A DNA stretch of 64,000 nucleotides from Anaeramoeba flamelloides. Taxonomy: Eukaryota; Metamonada; Anaeramoebidae. The notes below the pieces were generated by a model. It saw nothing but the letters and a program-made list of their open reading frames with translations. It was not told the DNA's origin and did not search any database. Shown here in pieces: positions 22,435-35,834 of this stretch. The translations under genes were made by a program, and so were the position numbers. Positions within the stretch are counted from its first letter, which is position 1, and every line of letters begins with the position of its first letter. The stretch spans positions 6,820,001 to 6,884,000 of the forward strand of contig JANTQA010000060.1 in assembly GCA_027625915.1 (NCBI GenBank). Reading direction: 5' to 3'.

Positions 22435-24960
22435 ATGGTCAACTTCACAATTGAACAAATCCGTGAAATGATGGACAAAAAAAAAAACATTAGAAACATG
22501 TCTGTCATCGCACATGTCGATCATGGTAAATCGACCCTCACTGATTCCTTGATTTCGAAGGCTGGTATTATTGCCGGTGAAAAAGCAGGGCAAGCAAGAT
22601 ACACTGATACAAGACAAGATGAACAAGATCGATGTATCACCATCAAGTCCACTGCTGTCTCCTTGTATTACGAAATTGAAGACGAAGATGAAATCCCAGA
22701 AGATGCTGACGGATGTGGTTTTTTGATTAATCTCATTGATTCCCCAGGACATGTTGATTTTTCATCTGAAGTAACCGCTGCTCTCCGTGTCACTGATGGT
22801 GCCTTAGTTGTTGTCGATTGTGTCGAAGGTGTCTGTGTCCAAACAGAAACCGTCCTCAGACAAGCCCTTACTGAAAGAATTAAGCCAGTTGTCATGATTA
22901 ACAAGGTTGATCGAGCTCTTTTGGAACTTCAATTAGAACCAGAGGAAATCTACCAAAACTTTGTCAAGGTTATTGAATCTGCCAATGTCATCATTGCCAC
23001 ATACGAAGACGAGCTTTTAGGAGATGTCCAATGTTACCCACAATCAGGAACTGTTGCCTTTGGATCTGGTCTCCATGGATGGGGTTTCACCTTGAATCAC
23101 TTTGCCAAATTATACGGTTCCAAATTTGGTGTCAAGCCAAAGAAATTTGTTACCAGACTATGGGGAGACAACTTTTGGGATCCAAAAAGAAAGAAATGGG
23201 TCAAGAAGGCCACCAACCAAGAAAACAAGCCTTTGAAAAGAGCATTCTGTCAATTTATCATGGACCCAATTTACCAATTATTTAAGGTCATCATGTCCGG
23301 TGATCACGAAAAATCGCTCAAGCTCATCCAAAAGGTCGGTGTCAAATTAAAAGGAAAAGAAAAAGAAGAAACAGGAAAGGCACTCTTGAAAACTGTCATG
23401 AGAAAATTCTTACCAGCTGCTGATGCCTTATTGGAAATGATCGTTCTTCATTTACCATCCCCACACACTGCCCAAAGATACAGAGTCCAAAATTTATACG
23501 AAGGACCAATGGAAGACGAATGTGCTAAGGGTATTGCCAACTGTGATCCAAAGGCCCCATTAATGATGTATGTCAGTAAAATGGTACCAACATCCGATAA
23601 AGGAAGATTTTACGCCTTTGGTCGAGTCTTTTCCGGTACATTGAAGGGAGGACAAAAGGTCAGAATCATGGGACCAGACTACATCCCAGGAAAGAAACAA
23701 GATCTCTTTGTCAAATCCATCCAAAGAGTTGTTGTCATGATGGGAAGATACGTCGAAAAGGTTACTGATTGTCCATGTGGTAACATTATCGGAATTGTCG
23801 GTATTGATAAATTTTTATTGAAAACAGGTACAATCTCCACATCTGAAGAAGCCTATAACATCAAGGTCATGAAATTCTCCGTCTCACCAGTTGTCCGTGT
23901 CGCCGTTGAACCAAAAAACGCCTCTGACTTACCAAAGCTCGTCGAAGGTCTCAAGAGACTCAGTAAATCCGATCCATGTGTCCAATGTATCATCGAAGAA
24001 TCCGGTGAACATATCGTCGCTGGCGCAGGTGAATTACATTTAGAAGTCTGCTTGAAAGATTTAGAAGAAGTCTACTGTAACGGTATCCCACTCATCAAAT
24101 CCAAGCCAGTTGTCTCCTATCGTGAAACTGTCACCAAGGAATCCTCACAAATGTGTCTTTCCAAATCTGCAAATAAGCATAACAGATTATTTGTCAAGGC
24201 CGAACCACTTCACTACGAACTCACTGAAGAGATCGATGATGGTAAACTCGGCCCAAAATCTGAACCAAAGGCACGTGCAAGACACTTAGCTGAAACCTAC
24301 GACTGGGATCTTGGCTATGCCAGAAAGATCTGGGGATTCGGTCCAGAATCTGTCGGCCCAAATATTTTAGTTGATCAAACCAAGGGTGTCCAATACTTGA
24401 ATGAAATTAAGGACTCCGTAATCGCAGCATTCCAATGGGCAACCAAAGAAGGTGTCCTTTGTGAAGAAAACATGAGAGGTGTCAGATTCAATATCCATGA
24501 TGTCACACTTCATGCTGATGCTATCCATAGAGGTGGTGCTCAAATCATCCCAACCGCCAGAAAGGTCTTCTATGCCTCTGAATTGACAGCCAAGCCAACC
24601 TTGATGGAGCCAATCTACCTTTGTGAAATCCAATGCCCAGAATCTGTCATCGGTGGTATCTATACCACACTTAACAGAAGAAGAGGTGTCGTCATCTCAG
24701 AAGAAACTAAAGTCGGTACACCAATCCACATCGTCAAATCTCACTTGCCAGTCATGGAATCTTTCGGTTTCACTGCCGCTCTTAGATCCAACACCGGTGG
24801 ACAAGCATTCCCTCAATCTGTCTTTGATCATTGGGAAACAATGCCAGGTGACCCATTCAAGGAAAATAGTACCCTCGCTAAAACAATCGAAGAAACTAGA
24901 CTCAGAAAAGGTCTTAAGGCAGCAATCCCACCTTTAGACAGATATCACGATAAACTCTAA
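22435..24960 (+). CDS. EEF2: Elongation factor 2 (eEF2)
   Basis: An 841-residue, intronless, full-length translocase GTPase that moves tRNA and mRNA through the ribosome. The GTP-binding motifs are AHVDHGKST (26-34), DSPGHVDF (102-109) and NKVD (156-159). RYTDTRQDE holds the conserved threonine region phosphorylated in other eukaryotes. The diphthamide loop is [16 protein letters not shown] with the modifiable His at 698; the usual third glycine is Ala here. The C-terminus ([21 protein letters not shown]) is complete and ends in LDRYHDKL. The start ATG has AAA before it and matches the family N-terminus ([13 protein letters not shown]). Codons favour GTC, ATC and AAG far more than neighbouring genes, as expected of a very highly expressed gene. 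A possible AATAAA poly(A) signal lies about 70 bp after the stop. Confidence 0.99.
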   Translation: MVNFTIEQIREMMDKKKNIRNMSVIAHVDHGKSTLTDSLISKAGIIAGEKAGQARYTDTRQDEQDRCITIKSTAVSLYYEIEDEDEIPEDADGCGFLINLIDSPGHVDFSSEVTAALRVTDGALVVVDCVEGVCVQTETVLRQALTERIKPVVMINKVDRALLELQLEPEEIYQNFVKVIESANVIIATYEDELLGDVQCYPQSGTVAFGSGLHGWGFTLNHFAKLYGSKFGVKPKKFVTRLWGDNFWDPKRKKWVKKATNQENKPLKRAFCQFIMDPIYQLFKVIMSGDHEKSLKLIQKVGVKLKGKEKEETGKALLKTVMRKFLPAADALLEMIVLHLPSPHTAQRYRVQNLYEGPMEDECAKGIANCDPKAPLMMYVSKMVPTSDKGRFYAFGRVFSGTLKGGQKVRIMGPDYIPGKKQDLFVKSIQRVVVMMGRYVEKVTDCPCGNIIGIVGIDKFLLKTGTISTSEEAYNIKVMKFSVSPVVRVAVEPKNASDLPKLVEGLKRLSKSDPCVQCIIEESGEHIVAGAGELHLEVCLKDLEEVYCNGIPLIKSKPVVSYRETVTKESSQMCLSKSANKHNRLFVKAEPLHYELTEEIDDGKLGPKSEPKARARHLAETYDWDLGYARKIWGFGPESVGPNILVDQTKGVQYLNEIKDSVIAAFQWATKEGVLCEENMRGVRFNIHDVTLHADAIHRGGAQIIPTARKVFYASELTAKPTLMEPIYLCEIQCPESVIGGIYTTLNRRRGVVISEETKVGTPIHIVKSHLPVMESFGFTAALRSNTGGQAFPQSVFDHWETMPGDPFKENSTLAKTIEETRLRKGLKAAIPPLDRYHDKL

Positions 24961-27900
24961 TTTAATTAATCTTTGTTTGATTTTATGATTTTTTCTTTTT
25001 TTTAGTTAATTTAAATAATTATTGATACTAAATAAATTTCAATTTCTTTTATCTTTCTTTATTTTTGTTTTTCGAAAACAAAAAATAGATTACTAATAAA
25101 TAAAACTGAACTTAAATATATATTACTTTTTTTTTTTTTATTTTTTTTTATTAATTTTGGAAGTACGTGGATTTTAACATTGAAAAAACCTCTCACTTCA
25201 CGGGACTAATAATCTTGGAAAAAACTTCTTTTAAATTTTATAGTAAATTAAAAAAAAATTACCAAATCTTGAAATTGCAAAAATAAAGTAAAAAAAAGTG
25301 ATTATTATAAAATAAATCATACTTTTAAAATGTTATTTTTTGAAATGAATTATTGTTTTTAAAAAGTTTTTGATCTCTTTTTTATTTTTGAAAAGTTCAA
25401 AATTCAAAGTAGTTCTGAATTTTTCGAAATCCAAATTATTTTCTATGAACATAACGTAAATCTTATTATTTGTGAAGGAAGTGTACAGGAACACCCTTAA
25501 AAAAATAAAACCAATAAGTTCTGGAAGAACTACTTTAAATAATATATTTCATTTCAAAAAAATGATAATAATTATTTTAAACGTAAAAAAAAACATAATT
25601 TCTTTATTAAATCCAGATTTAGAATCATTTTTTTTTCTCTTTATTAAATAAAAAAATAATGTTAAAAAATCAACTAAATATATAAATTAAAAATTTTTCC
25701 GAAAATACTTTTTTAGAACCTTTAAAATTCAACTTATAAACAAAGGAAATTACTCTTAATTTGATTATTTTTAATCAATAATAAATAACCTAATCTTAAT
25801 TATTTTACTGAGTTAGTAATAGCCCAAAAAGACTAAATTTATCAATATGTTTTATTTATTATTTCTTGATTTGTAAAATATTATCAAACAAATAAAACTA
25901 ATTCTAATAAAAAAAAATAAAGAAAAATTATCAACTAAATAATTTTAATAATAATAAAATTACCTTATTTATATTCTGAATAATAGAAAAAGAATATTAC
26001 ATAATCCTTTAAATTTCAAAAAATTTAATGAATATTTGTTAATAAAATTGATGATCAATTTTTTTTAAATCTTCAATCATTCGAATTTTGATTTATTTTT
26101 TTTATTGTCCAAAAGAAGATTTAATTTGTAATATTATTCTTAGTTAATTTAATCTCTCTGAAATGATAAACAGTGAGATTCTGTAGAAATTAAACAGGTT
26201 TGATATTTTTTTCTTTTTGTTTTATAAGAGAAAAAAAAATTTAAAGAAAAAAAAAAAAAAAAAAAAATTTCTTTTTACTGAAAATTTAATTGGGAAAAAA
26301 TGATATTCTTAATAAAATGATAAAAAATTTCTTTAAATTTTATAAAGGAGTTTAATTTTCAAATTAAATTGTATTTTAGTGAAAAAAAGTGTTTTATTGA
26401 CTTTATGTGAAAAAAAAGCAAACCCAAATAAATAGTCAACACAAGCCACATACTCATGATGAATTTCAGTTTATGATCATAACCCTACAGTAGTATGTTA
26501 TTAAATTAGTTTCATTGATTATGTTTACTTTTTTTTTCTATCCAAATTCTAACATATTAAGCCTATAAATAAAAAAAAAATTAAAGTTATTTTTCATTTT
26601 ATTCAATATGTTTTTGATTTTTTTTCTCACTCATTTTATAAATCAAAATATGGATCATAAATTTAAATATTACTTCAGATAATTAAAAACCACTCCAATC
26701 AGAGTCATTATCGAATATAATAAACTCAATTTCACTCAACTTGGAAACAGAAAAAAAATGAATAATTCACTTTTTTTAGCAATAAATCAAACTAAAGTTG
26801 TTTAGAAATAAGAGAAATAATAAACTTCGGATTAGAGTCGATAATCATAAAAGTAATATCCGAACTAACCATAAATTTCAAAAAATAAAAAAAATGTTAA
26901 AAATTCTTTGGTATATTCATTGGAACATTTGGGGCAAAATTTCTCAATTTTGTTTGAAAAATAAAATTGTTGACAATAAGATTTTTTAATCGTAAGTATA
27001 TTCATTTTAATAGAAATACAAAGTCTCAATTTTCAATATATTTTTTTGAGTTTTAAGAATTTTTTTTCTTCAAATTGACTTTGTTAAAAAAAAACAAAGC
27101 TAAAAATAACCGAAAAAAAAATAATAAATAAAAAGCAAAATATAAACAAACAAAAATCACAAAATGAAAGAAAATGATTGTGATCAAAAAATTGAAAATT
27201 TAGTTTGATAAGAATAATGAATGAAGCCCATAGAATATGTTCCATTTCACCAATAAAACTGACCCCTTTTGATTGAAAAATATTTTATAACCAATTTTGA
27301 AATATCAACTATAGAGAACTCTCTTATAAAAATTAGAGACAATAATATTAAATATATCATTCTAAAAAAAATTATAATAAAACTATTTAAATCACCAAAA
27401 CCTTAAGAAAGCAATTATTAATTCTTAAGGAACAATTCAATTTATTTACTGGGGTGACATTATATGATTAAAAAAAAATTAAACTTTCAGATTACGATTT
27501 TTTAGGATAATTTTTCGAAAGTGAAAAACTATCGTTTATTGTTTTCTTTTGATAATACACCAGTCTAAATATGAATGTTGTAAAAAATATAGATTTTATT
27601 ATTTTCAAGATAAATTTAGATTTCCATAAATAGATATTTATCCACAATTTGGAAATTATAAACAAAATATCAAAGGAATTTCAGTTTTGGTTTTTGAACT
27701 CAAAGGTATTTTCAATTTAAAAAGGTATGGTGAGGACCAATATTTTATTTGGAAAATGATTTTTTTTTAATATTGAAAGATTGGTATTTAAAAAAAAAAT
27801 CATTTTTTAATCAAGATTGTTATTAGCCTATTAAGATGATCAGAAATTATATTTACTCTTACCAAAATTTGAATAAATGGATGAAAAACTTTATTTATCT

Positions 27901-28852
27901 TGAAAATTATAAACACTCTATTTTTTACAACATTTATATTTCGACTCGTGTAAAAAAAAGTTTTCCGAAAAAGGTGTAATCCCAACAAAATTTTCAACAA
28001 AATAAAAAACTTTTTACACTCTGCTATTGTTTAAACGATTTTTTCCCCCAGCTCCATTATCTAATTTTTAGTACAAATGAAAAAGCCCCACTCTCTTATA
28101 AAAAAGTCTGAACTTGTCTTTTTTTTTTTTCAAAATATTTTTATAATATATTTGTATATAAATCCAATAGGCATTAATCAAATCTTTATTAATCTTTCTC
28201 TTGATTTGTAATAACCATGTAATTAATATTACTACCAAAAAAGTGAAATTTCTTTCTAATATCAAAAAATATCCCACACATTTATGAAAAGACAATATTT
28301 AGTTATATTTTTTTTATAAAAACCAAAGAAAAGAAACCAACCTGAAAGTATTGATTAAAAAGGTGAAAAAAGCAATAAATTGATTTTTTAATTTTGAGAT
28401 TTATCTCCATGGGTTCAGTGGAATATAAAATACTCTATATGTTAAAGTGAGAATTTTAACATGACCAAATTATTTAAATCTAATTCAAATACCAGAAAAA
28501 AAACAGAACTATTCGAACCCTTTTAAGGCTGGTATATTTTTTTCAAAAAGAATTTATCAAGATATAGACTTTTTATGGTTACTAAACTATTATATCAATA
28601 AATAGTGACACTAAATTAGTTTTAAAAAAAGTTGAATATGGAAATTAACAGCTAAAATTGAAGAAAAAAAACTCACTGATTAGCTAAAATTAAGTAATTC
28701 TAATAATATCTGAGTCAAAATTATTTTTAGATACCAAAATATTTTCAATGATAAAAATTTCTTTTAAAAATCTACTATACATTTACATCTAAAATTCCAA
28801 CTTTTTATAAACATATCATTCAAAAATGTTCAGATGCACATAAACTTTTTAT
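24961..28852. other. Gene-free AT-rich stretch
   Basis: After the eEF2 3' end the sequence is AT-rich with many short A/T runs (for example 26245-26270). Short frames occur but none looks coding. No repeat copy was recognised before 28853. Confidence 0.5.
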
Positions 28853-29372
28853 CAATCAAAGTTATCCAACATTTTTTTCAAATATCAAATATTTTTTATA
28901 ATTCACCTTTGAAGATTAAATAAAATATAAGTAGAATAATAAACATCAAAGTATTGTTGATATCCACCTGAAATAATAAAATAAATCAATAGATTTTGTT
29001 AAAAATAGAAAAATTCAAATTCTTAGAAACCTAATGAGAAAAACAACAATGTTCATTTTGATCTCATATTTAAGATCAAATAAAATTCAAATAGAAATCA
29101 AAATTATTTCTCTACAATCGTTTTCACTTTATCAATAACCTTATAATTACAAAATTTTACCCAAGTGACTCTTGATCTTGTAAATAAAATAAAATTTGCA
29201 AAATAATTTCTTATCAAAAAAAATAAAAATGGAAAAAAAAACAATTTCAAAAATGTGATTTTACTTTTAGAAATTTCCAAAATAAATTTTTTCTTCTAAT
29301 ATCCATTCAAACCCTTTGAACACATGTAATTTACCCATTATAACTGGGCCCTTTTGATCGAAAATTAGTTTA
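28853..29372. repeat. Dispersed repeat family E, copy 1
   Basis: Collinear with 62955-63655: TTTTTTCAAATATCAA, AATAAACATCAAAG, CAAGTGACTCTTGATCTT, GAAATTTCCAAAATAAA and CTTCTAATATCCATTCAAAC. The other copy carries an extra ~160-bp foldback insert. No coding content is visible. Confidence 0.6.
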
Positions 29373-29828
29373 TTTATGAATTCTTTTTTCACACAGTGTT
29401 TGATCTTCATATTTACAATCTTTTAAGATCTATATCAATTTTAAATATAATTCATAAGACAATTTATCTTTCCCATAGAAAGACTATAGGTTTTTTTTGG
29501 GCAATTTTCATCTTTTTGAGACATTTTAAAACTTATCCCCAACAGACTATAGAAATAGGATATTACCAAGGAATTTTTAATCAAATCGCTAATTTTGAAA
29601 AAATTCTATTATTACACAATTTCTTTGATAATAATTTCGGTTTTCCAGAGCACACAGTTATAGTTTTTTTTTTAGACATCCCTCAAATATTTTTCCAAAT
29701 ACTCCATTTTAAATTATTTTTTATTCAAAGTCTAGCTAGAATGCACAAATCAAAAAAGTATTTTACTTTTGTTTAAAGTTATAATTTTTTTACCAGTGAT
29801 GTTAAAACACATTTTTTATTAATTTATA

Positions 29829-30356
29829 TATAAACTAAAAATCAAAATTCTCCACACAACTAAAAAGTTCCAAACAATCACAATAATACAATTTCATTGA
29901 AATTGGAGATAATTTTGATTTTTGTAAAATATGAAAAGCATTTTTTCATCTTTTAGTTTTTGTTTTCATTTCATTTTTTGAATTACCTAATTTGCTTGGT
30001 TGGATCAAAATTTTTCTACAAGGTTTATATTATGTTAAAGTCAAGTTGTTCCAAATAGAAGAACTCAAATAAAATTAGTTGGTAGTATCTAACCTTTGAT
30101 CGATCAATATTCCTAATAGAATTTTTACAAATTTACTAATGTATTTTTTTGTTTTGCTCTCTCCAAAATTTTTGACACACCCATGATTTATTTGTATTGA
30201 TAATTATTTATTTATTTTTTTGTGAGTATTTTATTTTATAAAAAGGTGTTAACATTTCAATTAGTGAATGGTTCTAATTTGGTAAATCTTCGAGAAGTGG
30301 TTAAATAAGTTTTTTTTTTCACAAATCGAATTTTGGTGTGTTAAAAATTTTGAATT

Positions 30357-30366
<10 letters not shown>
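29829..30366. mobile_element. MITE family A' (538 bp)
   Basis: Left end TATAAACTAAAAATC followed by CTCCACAC; right end GTGTGTTAAAAATTTTG followed by GGGGTTTATA. Length and internal layout equal family A, including the TTTGATCGATCAATA block, but it is diverged enough to form a subfamily with the copies at 44309-45076 and 63757-64000. Confidence 0.7.

Positions 30367-30400
<34 letters not shown>
30361..30400. repeat. (TA)n microsatellite
   Basis: About 20 TA units lie exactly between the right end of a family A' MITE and the left end of a family D MITE. TA-targeting elements could have seeded or used this run. Confidence 0.9.
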
Positions 30401-30402
<2 letters not shown>

Positions 30403-30984
30403 CACTTTCCAATTAAGTGGTACAAAATTTATAGTAAAATATATCTTTTAAAGTCAATCTTCAAAAAAGTATTTTAACAGCTAAAATCATTCAAATGGCA
30501 CTTATTGATTCTTTATAATAATTCAATTTGAATATTAGTATTGTATTACATAAATATAAGATATTAAATTTTATGATCCCAATTTTATCTTATATTTTTT
30601 AGGGGGTGAAAATTGGTGTTTGTTATTTTCAATTTGATTGAAAAAACCGTCTTCATAACTTATTTACTCTCAACAAATTTTCAAATAGTATTGAAAATAT
30701 ATAACCAAATTTTATTGTTTAAAAAATCTTTTTTACCCTTTCCATATTTCAAGTTTTTTATTGAAATTGGTCGTACATTGTTTTCACCAAAAAAAGATAT
30801 TTGTTTTTCTAAATTTTTAACAAATATTTCATTGAACATATTTTGAAATAAATACTTTAACCATTTATTCAATTGGTATTAATATTAAACTTAATTTGAT
30901 CTCATCAAATTATGAATACCCCCACTCACTATGTGATTTTTTATGAAATTTAAAATTAATACCCCACTATTTTGGAAATACCTT
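30400..30984. mobile_element. MITE family D, copy 2 (585 bp), uninterrupted
   Basis: Ends AAGCACTTTCCAATTAAG and CTATTTTGGAAATACCTT. Collinear with 18350-19136 but without the family C insert. Internal landmarks include ATAATTCAATTTG, TGAAAATTGGTGTTTGTTAT and TTCACCAAAAAAAG. Confidence 0.7.
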
Positions 30985-31663
30985 ATATTATTGTATATGT
31001 TGAATAAAACAAAAATTCTATTTAAAAATTTTTCAAAAAAGTTTTCAACAAGAGAAAATCAATGAATAATTCTTTTACTGCTGTGAAAATAATAATATAC
31101 CACTTTTTCATTGCTACTGTTAAGTAATTCTCAAGATCAAAATTATATAAAAATTCAAAAACCTTTTTATACCAATTTTTTTTTTTTTTTATCAAATGTA
31201 AAAAAAATATTGAAGTTGAAGAATTTATTTTTACAAGTTATTTTAATAATTTATTCAAATATTTTTAATTATTTACCCCCCATCCAATCCTTTATTTGAA
31301 AATGAATGTAACAAAACAACAAATTTTTAGTTATATAAAAATCATCAAAGATGAAGATTTCAAAAGGAAATAAAAAATCTAAAAAAAGTGTGAACTTTAA
31401 TTGTATAAATTTGATTTGATCTTTTGAATAATTTTTTGAAAACTGAATGTAAATTTTATTTAATTTATTTACCAATAAACGGTATGTTGTGACACTAATG
31501 ATTTTATATTCAAAATATTTCTTTCGAGACAAAATACAAAGGTAAAAAAATTCAACAAAGATTTAAATCTAAAAACCGAAAAATTTTCAATTATAATCAG
31601 ACCAAAAAACAACATTTATTTTTAGCAAATACTTAATACCAAATAATTCTTCTTTATTTAAAA
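30985..31663. other. Intergenic stretch upstream of the two-exon coiled-coil gene
   Basis: No gene was seen. The last ~200 bp before the ATG at 31664 is A-rich and presumably holds the promoter and 5' UTR, but no motif stands out. Confidence 0.45.
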
Positions 31664-32489
31664 ATGACAAATACAACAAAAGTTTTAACCAATATACCTG
31701 ACAATTTAACTAAAAAAGACCAAAGCCACAATTTAGATGATTCAATTAATCGAAAAAGATTTCATCACGAGATAAAAATTAATACTAAAGATAATAATCA
31801 GAATGAAAATAGCAAAAAAATTAAGAAAGAACCACAAGACCCAATTTCTAATTTACAAACAAACCAATCCTTAAATGTCCAGAAAGTGAGTGATAGTAAT
31901 CAAAAATTATTTGTACCAAAGAATGATCTGAATAAAATTACTCGAAAAAATACAAACTTTAGTAATATGAATCTAACACCCAATTCAACAACCCACAACA
32001 AAGTACAAACACAAAAAAATCATCAAAAAGGAAAAAAGCAATTACAAAGATTAACAACAAATAACCTACACAACAAACAAGGTATAACAAAAAATAACAA
32101 TAACAGCAGGAATAATACTACCAAAAAGAATAATAATCAAAAAGATTTATTGCTGAAAAAGTTCAACACTATATTTCTTCAAGGATTGAAAATTTTAAAT
32201 GAAGAATTTGATGAAGGACTGAGGTAAAAGGTTTTCACATTTCGTTAAAAATTTGTTTTTTCATTTTTTGATATCTCACTTTTATTTACATCTTGTCTTT
32301 TTATGCTATAGGCTAATTGTTCATTTAAAAAACGAAAAAGAAAAAGAGGAAAAGAAATTTATGAAGACAATTCTAGAAATCCAAAGTAATTTGAAAGTTG
32401 AAATCAAGAGGAGAATTGAAAAGATAACCTTTGTTATGAACCAGTCCAAGAATTTGGTAATAGAAACAAAAGAATTCGAACAAATATGA
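31664..32489 (+). CDS. Unknown 245-residue protein, disordered N-terminus plus C-terminal coiled coil, two exons
   Basis: Exon 1 is 31664-32223 and exon 2 is 32312-32489. The 88-bp intron has donor GTAAAAG and acceptor CTATAG, and the junction codon AG/G encodes Arg. Residues 1-150 are Asn/Lys/Gln-rich and look disordered, with a basic NRKRFHHEIK near the start. From about residue 155 a helical segment begins (LLLKKFNTIFLQGLKILNEEF). It continues across the junction into LIVHLKNEKEKEEKKF and an amphipathic helix to the end (IKRRIEKITFVMNQ). The frame continues cleanly across the junction, which supports splicing. I do not recognise the family. A faint resemblance in layout to SYCP3/Cor1 proteins is not enough to name it. 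Confidence 0.7.
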
Positions 32490-33666
32490 TCACACAATTT
32501 ATATTATTCAATTTAATGTTAAAACATGATTCTAATTGCTATAGAAAACACCAAGTGAGTTGTCTATTTTTGAAATCTGTAAATAGCCTTTCAACAATAT
32601 AAGATCATCTTTTTACAAAATCTTTCAAAATCTCAAAGAAATAAAAAAAGAATATAATTTTTGATTTAATTTTTTGCTTGTCAATTATTATTACTTTTTA
32701 TTAAATAGGAATCTTAAAACACTTGACAATATATAGAAAATTTTTATTATTTTATTTTTACAGAATTAAAAAAATTTGATCTTATTTATTTTTATCCATA
32801 ATCAAGATCTATTTTTGAATAAAGTTGATTTAATCGTTCTTCTATTGTGGCAATAATTTGAAAGAATTTGGCACAAGACTAAACCAGACTAGAAATATTA
32901 AAAGAAGAATATTTACCAATTATAAAAATACCTTATTTTGATGGTTAAAATAAATTTGAAATAAAGTTTATCAATTGATACATTTTTTCGATAGCTAAAA
33001 GAGTTTTCGAGTCATAAATTGAAATTATTCTCTCTGTTTATTTGTTTGAAACAGTTTTTTTTGTGTGGTTTACCTTGGTATATTTTGGGTGAATTAGTAT
33101 CCCAAAAAGAAAATGTTTTGATCAAATTATTTGAAAATAGATAAAAGTATCTGATTGTTTATCCCATTTAATTTTCAAAAAACACTTTGGAACAAATCAA
33201 ACAGGGAAATAAAATTCTTTTCATTGCTCTGTTTACCTATTAAATTAAAACACCATATTTTTTAATATGTCAAAATTAATTTCCTTCTTCATCTAAAAAA
33301 AGTTAAGATAATACCTTTAATTTTTCATCAACACAGTAGGTAAGGAGTATGTACGTTACTTACTGACAATAGCAATAAACCTTAATTTTCGAGTTTGAAA
33401 CAATTTCATCAAAGAAAAATACAAAGAAGGTAATTCAAAAGAAGTATTCATGTTAGATTCCAAACTTGGTAATTAATTTTGTAAAACATTCAAAAACCAA
33501 ATAAAACAAAAGAAAAAAACATATTTTGTTGCCATTCAAATACTCAGTTTTGAAAGTACAAAATTAGAATCATTGTTGGATATTTATTTTCTAGTTCTTT
33601 TTCATTTTTTTTCTTTTTATTCCGCTTTTCCAAATTGCTTGAAAGAAAATCAATTTGTTTCAAATT
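32490..33666. other. Intergenic stretch, no gene recognised
   Basis: AT-rich, with T-rich segments rising towards 33600. It holds the 3' UTR of the coiled-coil gene and the promoter of the large RasGAP-like gene. No repeat copy was recognised. Confidence 0.45.
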
Positions 33667-35795
33667 ATGAGCCACGTAAACCCATATTTTTTTTTTTAGA
33701 GTATTTTAATTTCTCAATTATTCCTTTGCAATTCAAAAACAACAAAAAAAAAATTTTTTTTTTTCATTAAAATCTTTATAGTCTTCACAAAATATCGAAA
33801 GACTTCTTGAAAGAGTGAGTAAAATGCTTCCACAAACACAAAGACAAAATCTGCCAAAAACATCTGGTGGTAATAAACACCACGAAAGCCAACAAAAACA
33901 AGAAATTGAAACAAACAGCACACATTTTAACCAAGATCTAAACGGACCTCAAACACCCTACACACAGACAAATCATCTTTTCAAAGATCCAATACCAAAA
34001 ACGCAACAGTTTAGTGATCTTGATTTTCTAAATGAAAACACTTTTGATCTTGATCAATTTGAAAGAAATGTGATCTATGAAACGGAACCAACTCAAACAC
34101 AAAGTCTAAATTATTCCAATTACCCTATTGACATGGATATTCAGAATCTCAAATTCAAAGAATTAAATAAAAAACAAAATTTTCTTAGTTTTGACAAAAA
34201 AATAGATCACTTTCCTCAATTAAACCACGTCCAAACAACAAACAGACTCAAAAATGAAAGTAGAAAGAAAAAACAAAAAGAAAACGAAAAAGAAAAAGAA
34301 AAAGAAAAAAAAAAAGAAAAAAAAAAAGAAAAAGAAAAAGAAAAAGAAAAACTACAAGTAAAACTACAAGAAAAAGAAAACGAAAAAGAAAAAGAAAACG
34401 AAAAAGAAAAACTACAAGAGCTAGACTATCAAAAGAAAAAAGAATTTTTGCAAAATTCTAAAAAACTTCGATCTTATTCACTAAATAATCGATTAAGAAA
34501 ATTTAATTCTCCAGAAAAACAAGAAGACTCAAATCTAATTCAATTAAGAAGAAGCGAAAATGAAATCAACCAATTATTAGAAAAGGTTAAACAAACACAA
34601 AACAAAATCTCTCCAAAAAAAGAGCAAAAAATAATTCACTCAAGTCAGAAACAAAATTTTTTAAATAATCAAGTTTATAATTTAAACTATAGCCTTGGTA
34701 GTCTTACAAATAACAAAAATACTATTAGCCGTGATCATAATAATTATAACAATAATGGTTTGTACAATGATAATAATAAGATTAGAAGAAACACTTTCAA
34801 TAATAATACTGAACTTTTAAAATTATTATCAAAGGTTAAAAGAATTCAAACAAATAATCAAATAAACACAGGAACAGAAAAGAACCACAATTTAAATAAT
34901 GAAATGGATGAATTTGTTTTAGTTTCTGCATCAAATAATAAAATAAAGAATAATAAATATAAAAAACATAAAAAATTAAAAATTAAAAACAATAAAAACA
35001 ATAATCAAAAAGATTTTCAGCATTTATTAAAAAATGAGAAATTGAATCAAAAATTTTCGATCAGCGAAAAAAATCAAGATCAAGAACAAGAACCAGAAAA
35101 ACAAAAACAACAAAAACAACAACAACAAGAACCACAACCAATGCAAAAGCAAAATCATCACTACCAACAACAATATCAAAAAAAAAAACAAAAAATTAAT
35201 CAAATTGAGATTTTCCAATTATTAAACAGGGCAAAACAAATCAGAAATAAAATTCAAAACACAAAGGAAACACAGACAATACCCAATAACAAACCACTCA
35301 AAAAAATTGAAATAGGAATAAAAAACGAAGAAAAAAAAAAAAAAAAAAAAAATCTGAAATATAATCTGAAAAATTACCGTATAGAAGCATCCAAATCGAA
35401 AATTAAATATAATAACAAAAATGAAAATCTAAAAGAATTCAAAGACAAAGATGATGATCGAAATAAATTTCAAAACAATAATAAAAACAAAAAGGAAGAA
35501 AAAGAAAAAGAAAAAGAAAAAGAAAAAGAAAAAGAAAAAGAAAAAGAAAAAGAAAAAGAAAAAGAAAAAGAAAAGGAAAAGGAAAACATAATCAAATATC
35601 CCAATTCAATCAAAAACTTATTACAAATTAAAAAAAGGAATGATAAATTGGATAATTATTTAAACACATCTTATAGAAAAAAAAATTATTCAATAGATGA
35701 ATGGATTTCCACAGAAGAATTTTTCGATAAAAATGAAGACTTTTTAATTACGAAACAGAAATCGGAAAATAATCTAGTTTATAAAGAAATTAATC

Positions 35796-35834
<39 letters not shown>

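Noticed and set aside
29396-29776. 126-residue open frame
   Set aside because: Starts with GTG, is Phe/Ile/His-rich as expected of random AT-rich DNA, and has no recognisable motif or homologous copy in the window.
31664-32489. SYCP3/Cor1-family meiotic protein
   Set aside because: Only the general layout (disordered N-terminus, helical C-terminus) agrees; no diagnostic residues match by eye.
34260-35590. CRISPR-like or satellite array
   Set aside because: The repeats are GAAAAA hexamers within a long reading frame encoding KEKE tracts, without unique spacers.
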